Source: JBBDSU01 sp040904825
GTDB lineage: Bacteria; Actinomycetota; Nitriliruptoria; Nitriliruptorales; Nitriliruptoraceae
Assembly: GCA_040904825.1 (NCBI GenBank)
Contig: JBBDSU010000060.1
Span: forward strand, 1 to 64,000
Direction: 5' to 3'
Length of the DNA: 64,000 bases
Shown here: in pieces, positions 42,141 to 52,896 of the stretch
How the letters are laid out: every line of letters begins with the position of its first letter
Numbering within the stretch: the stretch's first letter is position 1
Made by a program: the position numbers and the translations under genes
The notes under the pieces: generated by a model
What the model saw: the letters and a program-made list of their open reading frames with translations, nothing else
Database searches by the model: none
Told to the model about the DNA's origin: nothing

Positions 42141-43415
42141 ATGACGACGTTCGAACTCGGGACCGAGGTCGCCGACGTCGTTGTCGTGGGCGCGGGTCCG
42201 GCCGGTTCGTCAGCGGCTGCCCGGCTGGCTTCCCAGGGGCATGATGTCATCGTCCTTGAGAAAGACACGTTCCCGCGTGACAAGGTGTGCGGCGATGGCT
42301 TGACGCCCCGTGTCGTCAAGGAGCTCCTTGATCTTGGACTTGTCGATGAAGCACATGGCCGCGTCGATGGCTGGGCGACTCAGCGCGGCCTTCGCATCCA
42401 CGGTGGCCGGACCGTCATGGAGCTTGAGTGGCCTCAGTTGGATGACTGGCCGTCATGGGGTGCGACTGCGACGCGAAAAGTGTTCGATGAGACCCTTGCC
42501 CGCAACGCGCAAGCGCGTGGTGCACGACTGATCGAGTCAGCGACTGTCCTCGAACCCGTGTGGCGCGATGCGCGCCAAGATCGCGTGGCTGGCGTCACCT
42601 ATCGCGACGCTGATCGACGCCTTGGACGGATCGACGCGAAGGTCGTCATTGCCGCCGACGGACCGGGTGGCGGCTTGGCACGGCACCTGGGCTCGGTTCG
42701 TCGCACGGACCGCCCGATGGCTGTCGCGGCTCGCACGTACTACCGCTCGTCGCGGTCTGCCGACGAATGGATCAGCTCGTTCCTCGACCTCCGTGATGTC
42801 GATGGCAATCTGTTGTCGGGCTATGGGTGGGTCTTCCCGCTCGACGACGGCACGATCAATGTCGGCCTGGGATTGTTGTCAACATCGAAGGATTTCCAGG
42901 CCATCGACTACCGGCGGATGCTGACAGCCTGGACGACAGGCTTGGCCGACGACTGGGAAACGTCCGAAGACCGGCGCACCGATCAGATCAGGACAGGCCC
43001 GATCCCGATGGGGTTCAACCGGACGCCTCTTCATCAGCGCGGTGTGCTCCTCGTCGGCGACGCGGCAGGGATGGTCAACCCGTTCAATGGGGAGGGCATC
43101 TCATACGCGATGGAAGCCGCAGCGCTGGCATCTGAGGTTGTCGATGAAGCCCTTGCGGCGCGTCGTACAGCGGTCCTGGATCGGTATGACACCGAGCTGC
43201 GACAACGCTGGGGCGGCTACTACACCCTTGGCCGTGTGTTCGCTGAGCTCGTCGGTCACCCTCAGGTGATGCACGTCTGCACCGAGTACGGCATGCCCTA
43301 CCGGCCCCTGATGGAGCTCGTCTTCAAGCTGATGGCTCATCTGACCGATCAGCGCCCGGCGGACGCCAAAGATGCGGTCATCAACACCCTCCAGCGCTTG
43401 GCGCCAGCGGCATGA
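42141..43415 (+). CDS. menJ: Geranylgeranyl reductase-family flavoprotein, MenJ-like
   Basis: A 424-aa FAD-dependent reductase. FAD motifs are VVVGAGPAGSSAAARLA near the N-terminus and VLLVGDAAGMVNPFNGEGI, with DKVCGDGLTPR in between. In mycobacteria MenJ (Rv0561c) saturates one isoprene unit of menaquinone, and it lies next to menG and the polyprenyl synthase there. The same neighbours are present here, on either side of the nuo operon. The start is ATG 42141, with GGGAGG (42129-42134) 6 bases upstream. Chlorophyll or archaeal lipid reductases are family alternatives but do not fit the context. Confidence 0.88.
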   Translation: MTTFELGTEVADVVVVGAGPAGSSAAARLASQGHDVIVLEKDTFPRDKVCGDGLTPRVVKELLDLGLVDEAHGRVDGWATQRGLRIHGGRTVMELEWPQLDDWPSWGATATRKVFDETLARNAQARGARLIESATVLEPVWRDARQDRVAGVTYRDADRRLGRIDAKVVIAADGPGGGLARHLGSVRRTDRPMAVAARTYYRSSRSADEWISSFLDLRDVDGNLLSGYGWVFPLDDGTINVGLGLLSTSKDFQAIDYRRMLTAWTTGLADDWETSEDRRTDQIRTGPIPMGFNRTPLHQRGVLLVGDAAGMVNPFNGEGISYAMEAAALASEVVDEALAARRTAVLDRYDTELRQRWGGYYTLGRVFAELVGHPQVMHVCTEYGMPYRPLMELVFKLMAHLTDQRPADAKDAVINTLQRLAPAA

Positions 43416-43440
43416 CTACACCGTCAGCGCTTGACCCGTC

Positions 43441-43470
43441 TTGCAGCCAGCGTCACGTGGCCCGTACGGT
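43441..43470 (+). promoter_or_regulatory. nuoA: Putative promoter for nuoA-N
   Basis: TTGCAG (43441-43446) and TACGGT (43465-43470) are separated by 18 bp in the 160-bp gap between menJ and nuoA. No Rex-like core lies in this gap, so any Rex control of nuo would have to come from the palindrome upstream of menJ through read-through. By-eye match only. Confidence 0.3.
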
Positions 43471-43575
43471 GCGAGTCTGTGCCGGGGGCAACGTGGCGAC
43501 CGGTCCGTGCGGTGACACGTCGCGGCGGGACCTGCCGGTGGGGCGCCGTGACTACGAGGAGGGTGGGAGAGCGTG

Positions 43576-43932
43576 GTGAGCGAGTTCCTTGGTGTGCTGC
43601 TGCTGTTCGCCCTGGCCGCGTTGTTCGCGGGCGGGTCGCTGGCGGTCAGCAGCCTCGTTGGCCCGCGTGCCCCCAACCCCACCAAGCTGTCCGCCTACGA
43701 GTGCGGCAACGAGCCGCTGGCTGACGTGCAGGGCACTCGATTTCCGGTCAAGTTCTACATGGTGGCGATGCTGTTTCTTGTCTTCGACATCGAAGCTGTG
43801 TTCGTCTACCCGTGGGCGGTCGTCTACCGCGAGCTTGGTTGGTTCGGGCTGGGTCAGATGGCGGTATTCATCGGCATCCTCGGGGTTGCGTTCATCTATG
43901 AGATCGGTCGCGGAGGCCTCGAATGGGACTAG
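43576..43932 (+). CDS. nuoA: NADH-quinone oxidoreductase subunit A
   Basis: A small membrane subunit of complex I at the joint of the arms. The 118-aa protein has three helices and the family motifs SAYECGNEP (with the loop cysteine), RFPVKFYMVAMLFLVFDIE and VFVYPWAVVYRELG. GTG 43576 was chosen because GGGAGA (43565-43570) is 5 bases upstream, and GTG 43573 is adjacent. It overlaps nuoB by 10 bp. First gene of a complete nuoA-N run. Confidence 0.95.
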   Translation: MSEFLGVLLLFALAALFAGGSLAVSSLVGPRAPNPTKLSAYECGNEPLADVQGTRFPVKFYMVAMLFLVFDIEAVFVYPWAVVYRELGWFGLGQMAVFIGILGVAFIYEIGRGGLEWD

Positions 43933-44411
43933 AGACCAAGCTGCCCAACGGCATCCTGCTGACCAATCTCGAGCGGTTTGTGAACTACAGCCGGTCGACC
44001 TCGCTGTGGCCAGCCACGTTCGGCCTGGCGTGCTGTGCCATCGAGATGATGGCGACCGGAGGGCCGCGCCATGACATGTCCCGGTTTGGCATGGAGGTGT
44101 TTCGTGCCTCGCCCCGGCAGGCCGACCTGATGATCGTCGCAGGACGTGTGTCGCACAAGATGGCCCCGGTGCTGCGCCGGATCTACGACCAGATGTCAGA
44201 CCCCAAATGGGTGCTGTCGATGGGTGTGTGCGCCACCTCGGGGGGTATGTTCAATAATTACGCGCTTGTGCAGGGGGTCGACCACATCGTGCCGGTTGAC
44301 ATGTACGTGCCCGGATGCCCGCCTCGGCCTGAGATGCTGCTCGACGGAATCCTGCAGCTGCACGCCAAGATTCGCGGCGAGTCGTTCGCCGACCAGGCGG
44401 CCCGCGCATGA
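43923..44411 (+). CDS. nuoB: NADH-quinone oxidoreductase subunit B
   Basis: A 162-aa subunit holding cluster N2, the last Fe-S centre before quinone. The cluster cysteines are the tandem pair in LACCAIEMM, one in GVCATSGGMF and one in VPGCPPRPE. The conserved SRFGMEVFRASPRQADLMI is complete. It overlaps nuoA by 10 bp and nuoC by 4 bp. Confidence 0.96.
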   Translation: MGLETKLPNGILLTNLERFVNYSRSTSLWPATFGLACCAIEMMATGGPRHDMSRFGMEVFRASPRQADLMIVAGRVSHKMAPVLRRIYDQMSDPKWVLSMGVCATSGGMFNNYALVQGVDHIVPVDMYVPGCPPRPEMLLDGILQLHAKIRGESFADQAARA

Positions 44412-45058
44412 CCACACCTGCCACCCCCACAGCCAACGTGCCCGACCGCAACCACGGTCTGACCGGCACGGCCCTGACGACCGACGAACTTGCCGAGCGC
44501 GTCGCTGCAGCCTTCGACGACGTGCGCACCGAGGTGGTCCGTGACGAGCTGATGGTCCATGTCGCTCCGGAACAACTCACCGACATCATCCGTTGGTGCC
44601 GTGACGACGCCGAGGTGTCGTGTGAACTGCTCGCTGACTTGTCGGGGGTGCACTGGCCTGCCGGAGACATGGTCGTTGAACGCCAGCCGGCCACTACCGG
44701 CTGGCCGGACTACCGGGTGTCACGTGAGGTCGGCGCGATCGAAGTGATCTACGTGCTGCGCTCGGTCAGCCGCAACCACTGGTTGAAGGTGTCGACCTCC
44801 ACGCCCGACAGCGAGCCACGACTCGATTCGGTGACCGACATCTATGAGACGGCCAATTATCACGAGCGTGAAGTCTTCGATTTCTTCGGTGTCGAGTTCG
44901 TCGGACACCCCAACTTGACCCGCATCCTCATGCCGGATGATTGGCTTGGCCATCCGCATCGCAAGGACTATCCGCTCGGTGGTGTCGACATCGAGTATCA
45001 GAACGACAAGTTCATTCCACCTCCCGATGAGCGCTCTATCCGCGAGGTGATCCGATGA
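44408..45058 (+). CDS. nuoC: NADH-quinone oxidoreductase subunit C
   Basis: A 216-aa peripheral-arm subunit (30-kDa family). The first ~45 residues are a variable tail, followed by the domain with LLADLSGVHWP, IEVIYVLRSV and the signature ITDIYETANYHEREVFDFFG-like run, here SVTDIYETANYHEREVFDF, then GHPNLTRILMPDDWLGHPHR and KDYPLGG. Not fused to NuoD. Overlaps nuoB and nuoD by 4 bp each. Confidence 0.95.
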   Translation: MTTPATPTANVPDRNHGLTGTALTTDELAERVAAAFDDVRTEVVRDELMVHVAPEQLTDIIRWCRDDAEVSCELLADLSGVHWPAGDMVVERQPATTGWPDYRVSREVGAIEVIYVLRSVSRNHWLKVSTSTPDSEPRLDSVTDIYETANYHEREVFDFFGVEFVGHPNLTRILMPDDWLGHPHRKDYPLGGVDIEYQNDKFIPPPDERSIREVIR

Positions 45059-46344
45059 CGACGCGCGAGATGTCCGCCGACGACGTCTTCGTCGAAGGCG
45101 CTGACTGGGAAGAGGTCGTCGACGCCATCGTTGACGATCGCCTCATTGTCAACATGGGCCCCCAGCACCCCTCGACCCATGGCGTTTTGCGCCTGGTGCT
45201 CGAACTGGACGGCGAGACGGTCACCAAGCTTCAACCGGTGATCGGCTATCTCCATACCGGGATTGAGAAGAACGCCGAATTCCGCAACTGGGTTCAGGGG
45301 TGCACGTTCTTCACGCGCATGGACTACTTGGCGCCATTGTTCAACGAACTTGCGTACTGCCTTGGTGTCGAAAAGATGCTTGATGTTGAGGTGCCTGAGC
45401 GCGCGAACGCGGTGAGGGTCGTGCTCACCGAGTTCAACCGGATCTCGAGCCACCTGGTGTGGCTGGCAACCGGCGGGATGGAGCTTGGCTCAACGACGAT
45501 GATGACGTTCGGGTTTCGCGAGCGCGAGCACATCCTCGACCTGTTCGAGTCCCAGTCGGGGCTGCGGATGAACCACGCTTATATCCGTCCCGGTGGCCTC
45601 GCCCAGGACGTCACCGACGACTTCGTTCAACGGTGTGAGTTCCTGCTGCGCAAGCTGCCCGAGAAGATCGGTGAGTACGAGGATCTTCTGTTGGCCAACC
45701 CCATCTGGGTCGATCGCCTCCAAGGCGTCGGTGTGCTGACTGCCGAGCGGGCGCTTGCGCTAGGTGTCACCGGCCCCTTGCTGCGTGCCGCGGGCGTGCC
45801 GTGGGACCTGCGCAAAGCGCAGCCCTACTGCGACATTGACCGCTATGACTTTGAGGTCGCCATCGACTCTGCGTGTGACTCGTATGCGCGCTTCTTGGTG
45901 CGACTTGAGGAGATGCGGCAGTCACTCAAGATCATTCGCCAAGCGTTGGACACCCTTCCCGGCGGTCCGGTGATGGTTGCCGACAAGCGCATCGCCTGGC
46001 CGTCGCAGCAGTCCATCGGCGCCGACGGCGTCGGCAACGATCCGGCCTACATTCGCCACATCATGGGCGAGTCGATGGAGGCGTTGATCAACCACTTCAA
46101 GCATGTGACCGAGGGGTTCGCCGTTCCCGCAGGGCAGGTCTACCAGCCCGTCGAGTCCCCTCGCGGGGAGCTCGGCTATGCCATCACGTCGGTGGGGACC
46201 AACAAGCCATACCGCGTGCACGTGCGCGAACCCAGCTTCGTCAACCTTCAGGCTGCGAGCGAGATGTCGACGGGGCACATGGTCGCCGACGTCATTGCCA
46301 TCGTTGCGTCACTCGATCCGGTCATGGGTGGGGTCGATCGATGA
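45055..46344 (+). CDS. nuoD: NADH-quinone oxidoreductase subunit D
   Basis: A 429-aa 49-kDa-type subunit forming the quinone pocket with NuoB. Motifs include NMGPQHPSTHGVLRLVLELD with the quinone-site His, IGYLHTGIEKNAE, HLVWLATGGMELGSTTMM, MNHAYIRPGGLAQD and the C-terminal SPRGELGYAITSVG..KPYRV. The extra 35 residues at the N-terminus are acidic. Starts in a 4-bp overlap with nuoC. A 52-bp gap precedes nuoE. Confidence 0.96.
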   Translation: MTTREMSADDVFVEGADWEEVVDAIVDDRLIVNMGPQHPSTHGVLRLVLELDGETVTKLQPVIGYLHTGIEKNAEFRNWVQGCTFFTRMDYLAPLFNELAYCLGVEKMLDVEVPERANAVRVVLTEFNRISSHLVWLATGGMELGSTTMMTFGFREREHILDLFESQSGLRMNHAYIRPGGLAQDVTDDFVQRCEFLLRKLPEKIGEYEDLLLANPIWVDRLQGVGVLTAERALALGVTGPLLRAAGVPWDLRKAQPYCDIDRYDFEVAIDSACDSYARFLVRLEEMRQSLKIIRQALDTLPGGPVMVADKRIAWPSQQSIGADGVGNDPAYIRHIMGESMEALINHFKHVTEGFAVPAGQVYQPVESPRGELGYAITSVGTNKPYRVHVREPSFVNLQAASEMSTGHMVADVIAIVASLDPVMGGVDR

Positions 46345-46396
46345 TCACAGCGATGATTGCGGCGCCTGTCACCACTGTGTCCGAAGGCCGCTGAAC

Positions 46397-47140
46397 ATGC
46401 CGATCTCCGATGCCACGCGCACTGATGCCGAGCGCCTCGTGCAGCGCTATCCGGTCGCCCGGGCTGCGTTGCTGCCGCTGTTGCACCTCGTTCAGGCGGA
46501 CGAGGGCTACGTCAGCGACGAAGGTGTCGCGTTCTGTGCCCAGATGGTGGGCATTACGCACGCCGAGGCCGCTGCGGTCGCGACGTTCTACACGATGTAC
46601 AAGCGCGAGCCGTTCGGTGATTGGTTGCTGAGCGTGTGCACCAATCCGACCTGCAAGATCGCCGGCGGTGGCGCGATCTGGGATGACTGGCGTGAAGCCT
46701 GCGGACCTGGCCGCATTGACCGCGACGGGGCAGGGGTGATGGTCGAGGAAGTCGAATGCCTCGGCATCTGTGACGCCGCGCCGGTCGTGCAGGTCAACTA
46801 CGAGATGTATGGCCCGGTCACGCGCGACGAGGCGGCGGACTTGCTGTCCAAAGCCAAGGCCGGCGAGCCGGTTGCCTCACCGCTGTCAGGTCACACGCCA
46901 GCCACCTTCCGCGAGATATCGCGGGAGCTTTCGGGCATCGACGACGCGATGCATGACCACTTGGTCGAGGCTGCCCAGCGGCAAGCGGCCGCCGCGGCTG
47001 GACCGACCTATCGCACCGGCGAGACTGACTTGCCTGTCACCCACCCCGGTGGCGACCCGGCAGGGCATGGTGGACGTCGTGTGCGTGAAGAAGTGCATCA
47101 CGGTCGTCAAGGGCGTTCAACTGCCGCGAAGGGAGCCTGA
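46397..47140 (+). CDS. nuoE: NADH-quinone oxidoreductase subunit E with C-terminal extension
   Basis: A 247-aa subunit of the NADH module. The N1a [2Fe-2S] ligands are in CTNPTC and ECLGICD. The canonical domain ends near residue 165. The remaining ~80 residues are Ala/His/Gly-rich and ionic (PTYRTGETDLPVTHPGGDP..), not part of the usual NuoE. ATG 46397 is the family-like start (RYPVARAALLPLLHLVQ follows). Frame upstream to 46178 overlaps nuoD and is not used. nuoF begins 2 bp after the stop. Confidence 0.93.
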   Translation: MPISDATRTDAERLVQRYPVARAALLPLLHLVQADEGYVSDEGVAFCAQMVGITHAEAAAVATFYTMYKREPFGDWLLSVCTNPTCKIAGGGAIWDDWREACGPGRIDRDGAGVMVEEVECLGICDAAPVVQVNYEMYGPVTRDEAADLLSKAKAGEPVASPLSGHTPATFREISRELSGIDDAMHDHLVEAAQRQAAAAAGPTYRTGETDLPVTHPGGDPAGHGGRRVREEVHHGRQGRSTAAKGA

Positions 47141-47142
47141 CG

Positions 47143-48467
<1,325 letters not shown>

Positions 48468-48471
<4 letters not shown>

Positions 48472-50909
48472 GCGAGTCGGAGACCTCTGTGGATACGGTC
48501 ACCTTGACCATCGACGGCCGTGAAGTGACCGTTCCCAAAGGGATGCTGATCATCCGTGCCGCCGAGATGATCGGCACGATTGTGCCAAGGTTCTGCGACC
48601 ACCCGTTGCTCGACCCTGTTGGCGCCTGCCGTCAGTGCATTGTCGAGATCGAAGGCGCGCCGAAGCCGATGATGGCGTGCACCACTCCGGCCGGGCCTGA
48701 CATGGTGGTCAAGACGCATCTGACGTCGCAGCTGGCGCGCAAGGGCCAGGAAGGCACGCTCGAGTTCCTGCTGGTCAACCACCCCCTCGACTGTCCGATG
48801 TGCGACAAGGGTGGGGAGTGCCCGCTGCAGGACCAGGCTCTGGCACATGGCTCCAACGCGTCCCGGTTTGTTGATCAGAAGCGCCGCTATACCAAGCCAG
48901 TGGCGATCAGTTCGCAGATACTCCTCGACCGGGAGCGCTGCGTGCTGTGTGCCCGGTGCACGCGCTTCGCCGACCAGATCGCGGGCGATCCGTTTATCGA
49001 ACTGCTCGAACGGTCAGCGCTTGAACAGGTCGCCATCTACGAAGACGAACCGTTCAACAGCTACTTCTCCGGCAACATCATCCAGATTTGTCCCGTTGGG
49101 GCGCTGACCTCGACGTCGTATCGCTTCAAGGCACGACCCTTCGATGTCGTCACCGCACCAAGCGTGTGCGATCACTGTTCAGCCGGTTGCACATTGACCG
49201 TCCAGTCGCGTCGCGGTGAGATCCAGCGGCAGCTTGCACGGACCAACATGGCCGTCAACGAGGCCTGGAACTGTGACAAGGGCCGGTTCGGATTCGCTCA
49301 TGTGACCGCGCCGACACGCCTGACCGAGCCGATGGTTCGCGAGGACGGCCAGCTGCGTCCAGCGTCGTGGTCTGAGGCGTTGACCGTCGCCTCGCGCGCG
49401 CTCAGCCGGGCGCGCACTGAGGCCAACGGCACGTCGCGGGTCGCGGTGCTCACAGGTGGCCGGCTCGCTGACGAAGACGCCTACGTCGTCAGCAAGTACG
49501 CCCGCAGCGTCTTGGGGACCGACAACGTCGATCATCGCACCAGGTTCGCACCTGGGTCAGAACTCGATGAGGTGTTGGCCGCCGTCGGCGGGACAGCGAC
49601 CGCTGGCTACGGCGACATCGAGCAAGCCGATGTCATTGTCGTTGCCGGCTCCGATACCGAAGAAGAGGTGCCGATCGTCCACTTGCGGGTGCGCAAGGCA
49701 TGGCGCAACGGCAAAGCACGGATCGTGGTTGTCGGCCCTCACCTTGGGACGCTGGCATCGATGGCCTGGCGGCATGTCGCCGCCGACCCGGGAGGCGAAG
49801 GCGCCGTCTTGGCCGGTCTCGCCCGCGGCGAGGGGCCTGATGATGTCGTGGAAGCACTGCGTGACGCGAAAGCGCCAGCGATCTTGATCGGTGAGCGTGC
49901 CGGTGCAGGCAGCCTCGCTGCTGGGTCGGCCATCGTTGACGAGTACGGCGGTGCGATGGCGTGGTTGCCACGTCGAGCCGGAGCGCGTGCCGCCGTCGAA
50001 GCTGGCTTGCTGGCTGGCGCATTGCCCGGCGGCCGTCGCCTGGAGGATGCGGCCGACCGAGACGCGGTCATCAAAGTGTGGGGAGGCAGCCTTCCCGCGG
50101 CACGAGGACATGATCTGTCTGCGATCCTCGAAGTTGCCGCCGCCGGAGAAATCGATGTGCTGCACCTGATCGGGGTCGATCTGATGGTCGACGCGGCGTC
50201 GACTGCACTCGCTGAAAAAGCGCTTGCCAAGGTGCCGGTCGTCATCGCGCAAGATCTTGCGATGACGGCGACGGTGGCGGCACACGCCGACGTCGTGTTG
50301 CCCGCGTCGGCTCGACAAGAGCGCACCGGCACGGCCACCAACTTCGAAGGTCGTGCTCAGCGGTTCGATCGGGCTGTCGATGGTCCCGGCCTGGTGCGCG
50401 ACGACTGGGACATCGTGCGCCAATTGGCCGCAATGCTTGGACGTGACCTGCGTGCCGATGACCTCGACATGATTCGCGCTGAGATGGAGCGCGTCGGCCG
50501 CCGCAGCGAGCCACACGCGTTCCCGCAGGATGTCGACGCCGAGGTGGTGGATCCATCGACGCTGAACGACGACGAGTTCGTGGTCCTCGCTCGTGCCCTG
50601 CTACTTGACCGCGGCACCATGCTCACCGGCGCCGACGACCTGCTGGCGACAGCGCGCGGGTCGCTGGCCTTGATCGCGCCGTCGGATGCCGACGCGGTGG
50701 GGATCGCCGACGGTGCCGAGATCGAGGTTGCCGCCAACGGCGCGACGATGCGTCTGACGGCCCAAATCGTGACGGACGTCGTCCCCGGGACCGTTGTTGT
50801 GCCGGCCAACTCGACCGAGGTGCCTGCAGGGGCCTTGGCAGAGGCCTCCGGCAAGATGGTCGCCACCGTCAAGGTCGCAGCCACAGGGGCTGACGGGGAG
50901 GCCGCATGA
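48468..50909 (+). CDS. nuoG: NADH-quinone oxidoreductase subunit G
   Basis: An 813-aa Fe-S chain subunit. N-terminal [2Fe-2S] cysteines occur in FCDHPLLDPVGACRQC and MMACTTP. The [4Fe-4S] sites follow in HPLDCPMCDKGGECPLQ, CVLCARC with ICPVGAL. The additional N7 motif CDHCSAGC-x27-C (ending WNCDKGRF) is also present, as in E. coli and Thermus but lost in mitochondria. The C-terminal two-thirds is a molybdopterin-oxidoreductase-like fold without visible Mo ligands, ending in a formate-dehydrogenase-H-type beta domain. Overlaps nuoF and nuoH by 4 bp. Confidence 0.95.
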
Positions 50910-52090
50910 TGGAGACAACACCATTGTGGGTCTCGCTGGTGACAACCATCACCGTGTTCACCTACTTCCTGCTGGTGACGGCGGTACTCATCTGGGCCGA
51001 ACGCCGGGTTGTCGCCCGCATGCAGTCGCGAGTCGGACCCAACCGTGTCGGTCCGTTCGGGATGCTGCAGACGCTGGTCGACGGCATCAAGATGTTCTTC
51101 AAAGAGGACGTGACACCGTCGATGGTCAAGCAGCCTGTCTACACCCTGGCGCCGCTGATCGGTGTCGTTGCCGGGTTCTTGACGATCGCGGTGATTCCGA
51201 TTGGTGGCGAGATCACCCTGTTCGGTGAGACGTTCACGCTCGTGGTCGCTGACCTGCACGTCGGAGCCCTATGGGTGCTGGCGATGGGTTCCATCCACGT
51301 CTACAGCGTGTTTTTGGCAGGCTGGGCGTCCAACTCGCCCTACCCCTTGCTTGGCGGGGTGCGTTCGAGTGCCCAGATGGTCTCCTACGAGATCGCCCAA
51401 GGCTTGGCCGTGGCCAGCGTGTTCATCTACACCGGGTCGCTGCGGGTTTCTGACATCATCGCCAACCAAGCCGGCGATGGGTTGATCGCCGGCATGCCGG
51501 CGTGGCACGCGATTCCGCTGCTGCCGGCCTTCCTCGTCTTCGTTGTCGGCATGGTTGCCGAAGCGGGTCGTCCGCCCTTTGACCTCGCTGAAGCCGAAGG
51601 TGAGCTGGTCGGCGGATTCCACACCGAGTACTCGGGCATGCGGTTCGGCATGTTCATGCTGGCAGAGTTCATGTCGGTCGTGGTCATGTCGGCCGTGGTG
51701 GTCACCCTCTTCCTCGGCGGACCCAACGGACCAACCTTCGGCCTGCCGGAGCCGATCGCCGCACTCATGCCGACCGTCTGGTTCACGCTGAAGACCGTCG
51801 CCTTCATCTTCTTCTTCATCCTGTTGCGTGGCGCGCTGCCGCGAGCCCGCTACCACCGTCTGATGGATCTCGGATGGAAAGTGCTCATCCCGATCGCGCT
51901 GGTCTGGACGCTGGTGACGGCAGGTTTCGTCTTGATCAATGAGCTTGGCGGTGTCCCAGATCGCCTCCGCCTCGTGCTCGTCGGCATCGCCGGGTTGATT
52001 GTGATCGGGGTGCTGTTTGCCCCCACCGGGTCGACTCCCGCGACGAGGCCGAGCGATCGGATGGATGACACCGAGGAGGTCCCGTCATGA
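50906..52090 (+). CDS. nuoH: NADH-quinone oxidoreductase subunit H
   Basis: A 394-aa membrane subunit with about eight helices that lines the quinone entry and E-channel. Conserved sequences are WAERRVVARMQSRVGPNRVG, GIKMFFKEDVTP, SYEIAQGLA and RPPFDLAEAEGELVGGFHTEY. The C-terminal ~25 residues are polar. The start is the first of two adjacent ATGs. nuoI overlaps by 4 bp. Confidence 0.96.
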   Translation: MMETTPLWVSLVTTITVFTYFLLVTAVLIWAERRVVARMQSRVGPNRVGPFGMLQTLVDGIKMFFKEDVTPSMVKQPVYTLAPLIGVVAGFLTIAVIPIGGEITLFGETFTLVVADLHVGALWVLAMGSIHVYSVFLAGWASNSPYPLLGGVRSSAQMVSYEIAQGLAVASVFIYTGSLRVSDIIANQAGDGLIAGMPAWHAIPLLPAFLVFVVGMVAEAGRPPFDLAEAEGELVGGFHTEYSGMRFGMFMLAEFMSVVVMSAVVVTLFLGGPNGPTFGLPEPIAALMPTVWFTLKTVAFIFFFILLRGALPRARYHRLMDLGWKVLIPIALVWTLVTAGFVLINELGGVPDRLRLVLVGIAGLIVIGVLFAPTGSTPATRPSDRMDDTEEVPS

Positions 52091-52896
52091 TCGACCTGCC
52101 GGTTCCCAGCGCCCTGGTCACTGCGGCAACGTTCATCCTGTTGATCGCCCTGCTGTGGTTGTTGCTGAGGCGCACCGTGCTTGGCCGCGGGTTCTCCGTG
52201 CCGTTGCGCACGATGTTGCGTCCGACCGAGACATCGCCGTATCCCGAAGAGCCCCGTGAGCTCACGCCGCGCTTCCACGGTCGCCATCAGCTCAACCGTT
52301 ATGACGACGGCTTGGAGAAGTGCATCGGGTGCGAGTTGTGTGCGTGGGCGTGCCCGGCAGACGCGATCTACGTCCAAGGAGAAGACAACACCACCTCGGA
52401 GCGCTATTCGCCGGGTGAGCGCTATGCGATCGACTATGAGATCAACTACAGCCGTTGCATTCTCTGCGGGCTGTGCATCGAAGCGTGTCCGACGCGGGCG
52501 CTGACGATGACTCATGATTACGAGATCTCCGAAGACGACCGTTCTGATCTGGTGTGGAACAAGGATCGCCTGATCGCACCGATGCCCGAAGGGGCCCGCC
52601 CTGTTCCGCATACCGACGCCGAAGTGCGCGCCAGAGGTGCCAGTTACTACGGTGGACTCGCGGTGACGCCGCCAGCGACGCGCGGCGACCAGCCCGAAGC
52701 GGCAACCGTCCGCAAGTACTCGTTGGCTGGCGATGTCGTGCCGTCGGAGGGCTTGCTGCCGATGGTTGCAGCATCCTCCGAGGCGTCGCCCGCTGAGGAT
52801 CTCGATGACCCGGCGCGGCAGGTGCTTGACCAGATGACGTCGCGCAATGTCCGCCAGCGTGCCGACCGCCGCCGCGATGATCGCAAGGGGGCTTAG
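52087..52896 (+). CDS. nuoI: NADH-quinone oxidoreductase subunit I with long C-terminal tail
   Basis: A 269-aa subunit with two [4Fe-4S] clusters N6a and N6b: CIGCELCAWACP and CILCGLCIEACP. One N-terminal helix (about 10-28) is predicted, unusual but seen in some actinobacterial NuoI. After the conserved core (about residue 180) there is a tail of some 85 residues rich in Ala, Asp and Arg. nuoJ begins immediately after the TAG stop. Confidence 0.94.
   Translation: MIDLPVPSALVTAATFILLIALLWLLLRRTVLGRGFSVPLRTMLRPTETSPYPEEPRELTPRFHGRHQLNRYDDGLEKCIGCELCAWACPADAIYVQGEDNTTSERYSPGERYAIDYEINYSRCILCGLCIEACPTRALTMTHDYEISEDDRSDLVWNKDRLIAPMPEGARPVPHTDAEVRARGASYYGGLAVTPPATRGDQPEAATVRKYSLAGDVVPSEGLLPMVAASSEASPAEDLDDPARQVLDQMTSRNVRQRADRRRDDRKGA

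Noticed and set aside
43416..43575. A Rex operator directly in front of nuoA
   Set aside because: No GTGAA-N4-TTCAC core is present in this gap. The only clear core is the palindrome upstream of menJ.
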